From: Gymnorhina tibicen
Taxonomy: Eukaryota; Chordata; Aves; Passeriformes; Artamidae
Length of the DNA: 64,000 nucleotides
NCBI GenBank assembly: GCA_013399875.1
Contig: VXAZ01002109.1
Location: forward strand, 1,547,901 to 1,611,900
Direction: 5' to 3'
Positions 62,601 to 64,000 of this stretch are shown one piece after another (within the stretch, counting starts at the first letter, position 1; each line of letters opens with the position of its first letter). A model generated the notes under the pieces. The model saw nothing but the letters and a program-made list of their open reading frames with translations, was not told the DNA's origin and did not search any database. The position numbers and the translations under genes are program-made.

Positions 62601-64000
62601 GAAGACAGTATTCCCTATTAGTTCTATGAATAATTTAAAAAGCTATTTAAAGAAGAGACAAACCCTGGTCCCTTATAAAAAAGCATGACAGTCTAGCAGG
62701 TGGTCTAAAGCTGCCTAGCAATTTTCCTGGTACTATTTTAGCATTTCCTTTGAAATTGCTTCAGACAAATAAGATCACATTTAGGTAGTTTGTGAATTTT
62801 GGTTTTGGATGATGTATTACGAGAAGAGGATAAATGGCTTTCAAGTTTCAGACATAGGAAGAAACATTCTGATTTGTAGCATAGGTAGTCATTATATCTG
62901 CTAGGTTTTCTGAGGATTTTTGCGAAAATAGTTTCAACTGCAGCCAGCCTGATACTTCATAATAAAACAAGAAGATTGATTTTAGTGATCTGAAAACAGA
63001 GGGGTAATTATATTCTCATTTTCATGTTCATGATGTGCACAATTCTCCTATCAAACTTTAATGGTCGTTGCAAGTGCAAAAACATATGCAAGAACATAGA
63101 GAAAACACCACAAAGCTGTTAGCATTGAAACTCATTGTCAGATAGCAAATATTATCGCTATAAATCTTAACTTTCACAGCCAGCAAGAGCTGCAGGCTAG
63201 ACTAGGGAAAAAGACAGGCATGGAACTGTAGCTGTGCATTAAAAGCAACACACTGTACATTGCTGAAATATGTATTGTGATTAAATTAATATTGAACAGT
63301 GAATTTTATAACCTTTCCTGATTTTCTTTTCCCCAGGCAAAAATCAACACTTTTCTAACTGCAGTATCCTTCACAATTCATTTTCTGTAGTGTCAAAAGA
63401 GGTGTATTAAACACTCTGGGAAAAAACACACTCTCTGAGTGTGTGGCAGCAGGGTGCATATGGTTTCATAACAACATTAAAAGCTCATCTTTCCTACTCT
63501 CTCTTTCCAGGAGTTGCTGTGGGAAGGGTGACACAGAAGTGAGAGTGCAATCCCTTCGGTCTGTTCTCAGAGAGTTGTGAAAAAAGACGGCGTGGAGGAG
63601 TGCAGGGTATACTAAGTAACATCTGTTCCTAAATAGATGCAATAACATCCAACCTGCTTAGCACAAACAGAAACATGTCAAGTTAAATAGGGTAGCAGCG
63701 GGACTCTAGGTACAGCATGTGGAAGTCATGAAAATAAGCAAGTGGATCACTAACATTTGTGACACCGGTCAGCTGAATAAATAGGCTGGTGCATTCCCAG
63801 TGACATGTCCATTTATTAAAAACACAGGGAAATGTCAAATACCAGCCATTTGAAGAAATGCAGAAAAGAAGCATGTGAAGTTGTGATTTACAGTATGTGT
63901 TTATAAGAAGGATAGATGGCAGGTAAAGTGTTTCCTCTTGGGTTTTGACCCAATCAAAATTTTAAGGGTAAAGCTGGACAGTTAAAAACCACAAAAATAG
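62601..64000. other. Unassigned stretch
   Basis: AT-rich, no gene or named repeat. Minus-strand frames of 60-63 codons (63466-63648, 63683-63874) are within chance expectation. Confidence 0.4.

Noticed and set aside
1..64000. CRISPR array, operon, prophage or toxin-antitoxin system
   Set aside because: No regularly spaced repeats with unique spacers and no clustered coding genes. The sequence is vertebrate intergenic DNA.

Overview
This is a 64 kb stretch of AT-rich vertebrate nuclear DNA, almost certainly avian and probably from a songbird. The main evidence is the repeat content. There are several CR1 LINE fragments on both strands. There is a short interspersed element with a tRNA-Ile-like head and a CR1-type tail, like the zebra finch SINE TguSINE1. 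There are also long terminal repeats (LTRs) of the kinds common in passerine genomes. Nothing looks bacterial, archaeal, viral-genomic or organellar. There is no operon, CRISPR array, rRNA or functional tRNA.

Layout: 1-9.9 kb holds a CR1 3' end (about 2.37-2.80 kb, minus), a 1.1 kb solo LTR (4829-5937, minus) and a tRNA-Ile/CR1 SINE (8152-8293). A 1.15 kb CR1 reverse-transcriptase remnant lies at 9970-11120 (minus). 11.1-22.3 kb is mostly unique AT-rich DNA with a GC-elevated patch (about 12.1-12.5 kb), a CR1 stub (14.65 kb) and a plus-strand CR1 (15.64-16.57 kb). A well-preserved LTR with a perfect 5-bp target duplication lies at 22358-22994. 23-34 kb holds a probable CR1 ORF2 scrap (about 25.1-25.3 kb), and a homopurine GGGAA-type satellite interrupted by a 274-base assembly gap (29354-29904). 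It also holds one minus-strand reading frame (32328-32609) that looks more like a terminal coding exon than anything else here. Two plus-strand LTRs lie 144 bp apart at 34306-34770 and 34915-35502. 35.5-64 kb is largely featureless. It has two CR1 fragments lying tail to tail near 45 kb, an (AAAAAAG)n array (48.7-48.9 kb), an old sauropsid repeat tail (52.6 kb), a CR1 3' end (60.1-60.4 kb) and a GC/CpG-richer, possibly LTR-derived block (61.8-62.6 kb).

I could not confidently identify a protein-coding gene. Nearly all long open frames fall inside repeats or are low-complexity, or look like chance ORFs without recognisable domains. The window is best read as intergenic or long-intron DNA built from accumulated retroelements. 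No new multi-gene system is visible. The observations most worth testing are the unassigned exon-like frame at 32.3-32.6 kb, the gap-associated homopurine satellite, the SINE whose tail matches a CR1 fragment 1.7 kb away, and the dated series of solo LTRs. Repeat family names are from memory of avian repeats and were not checked by search.
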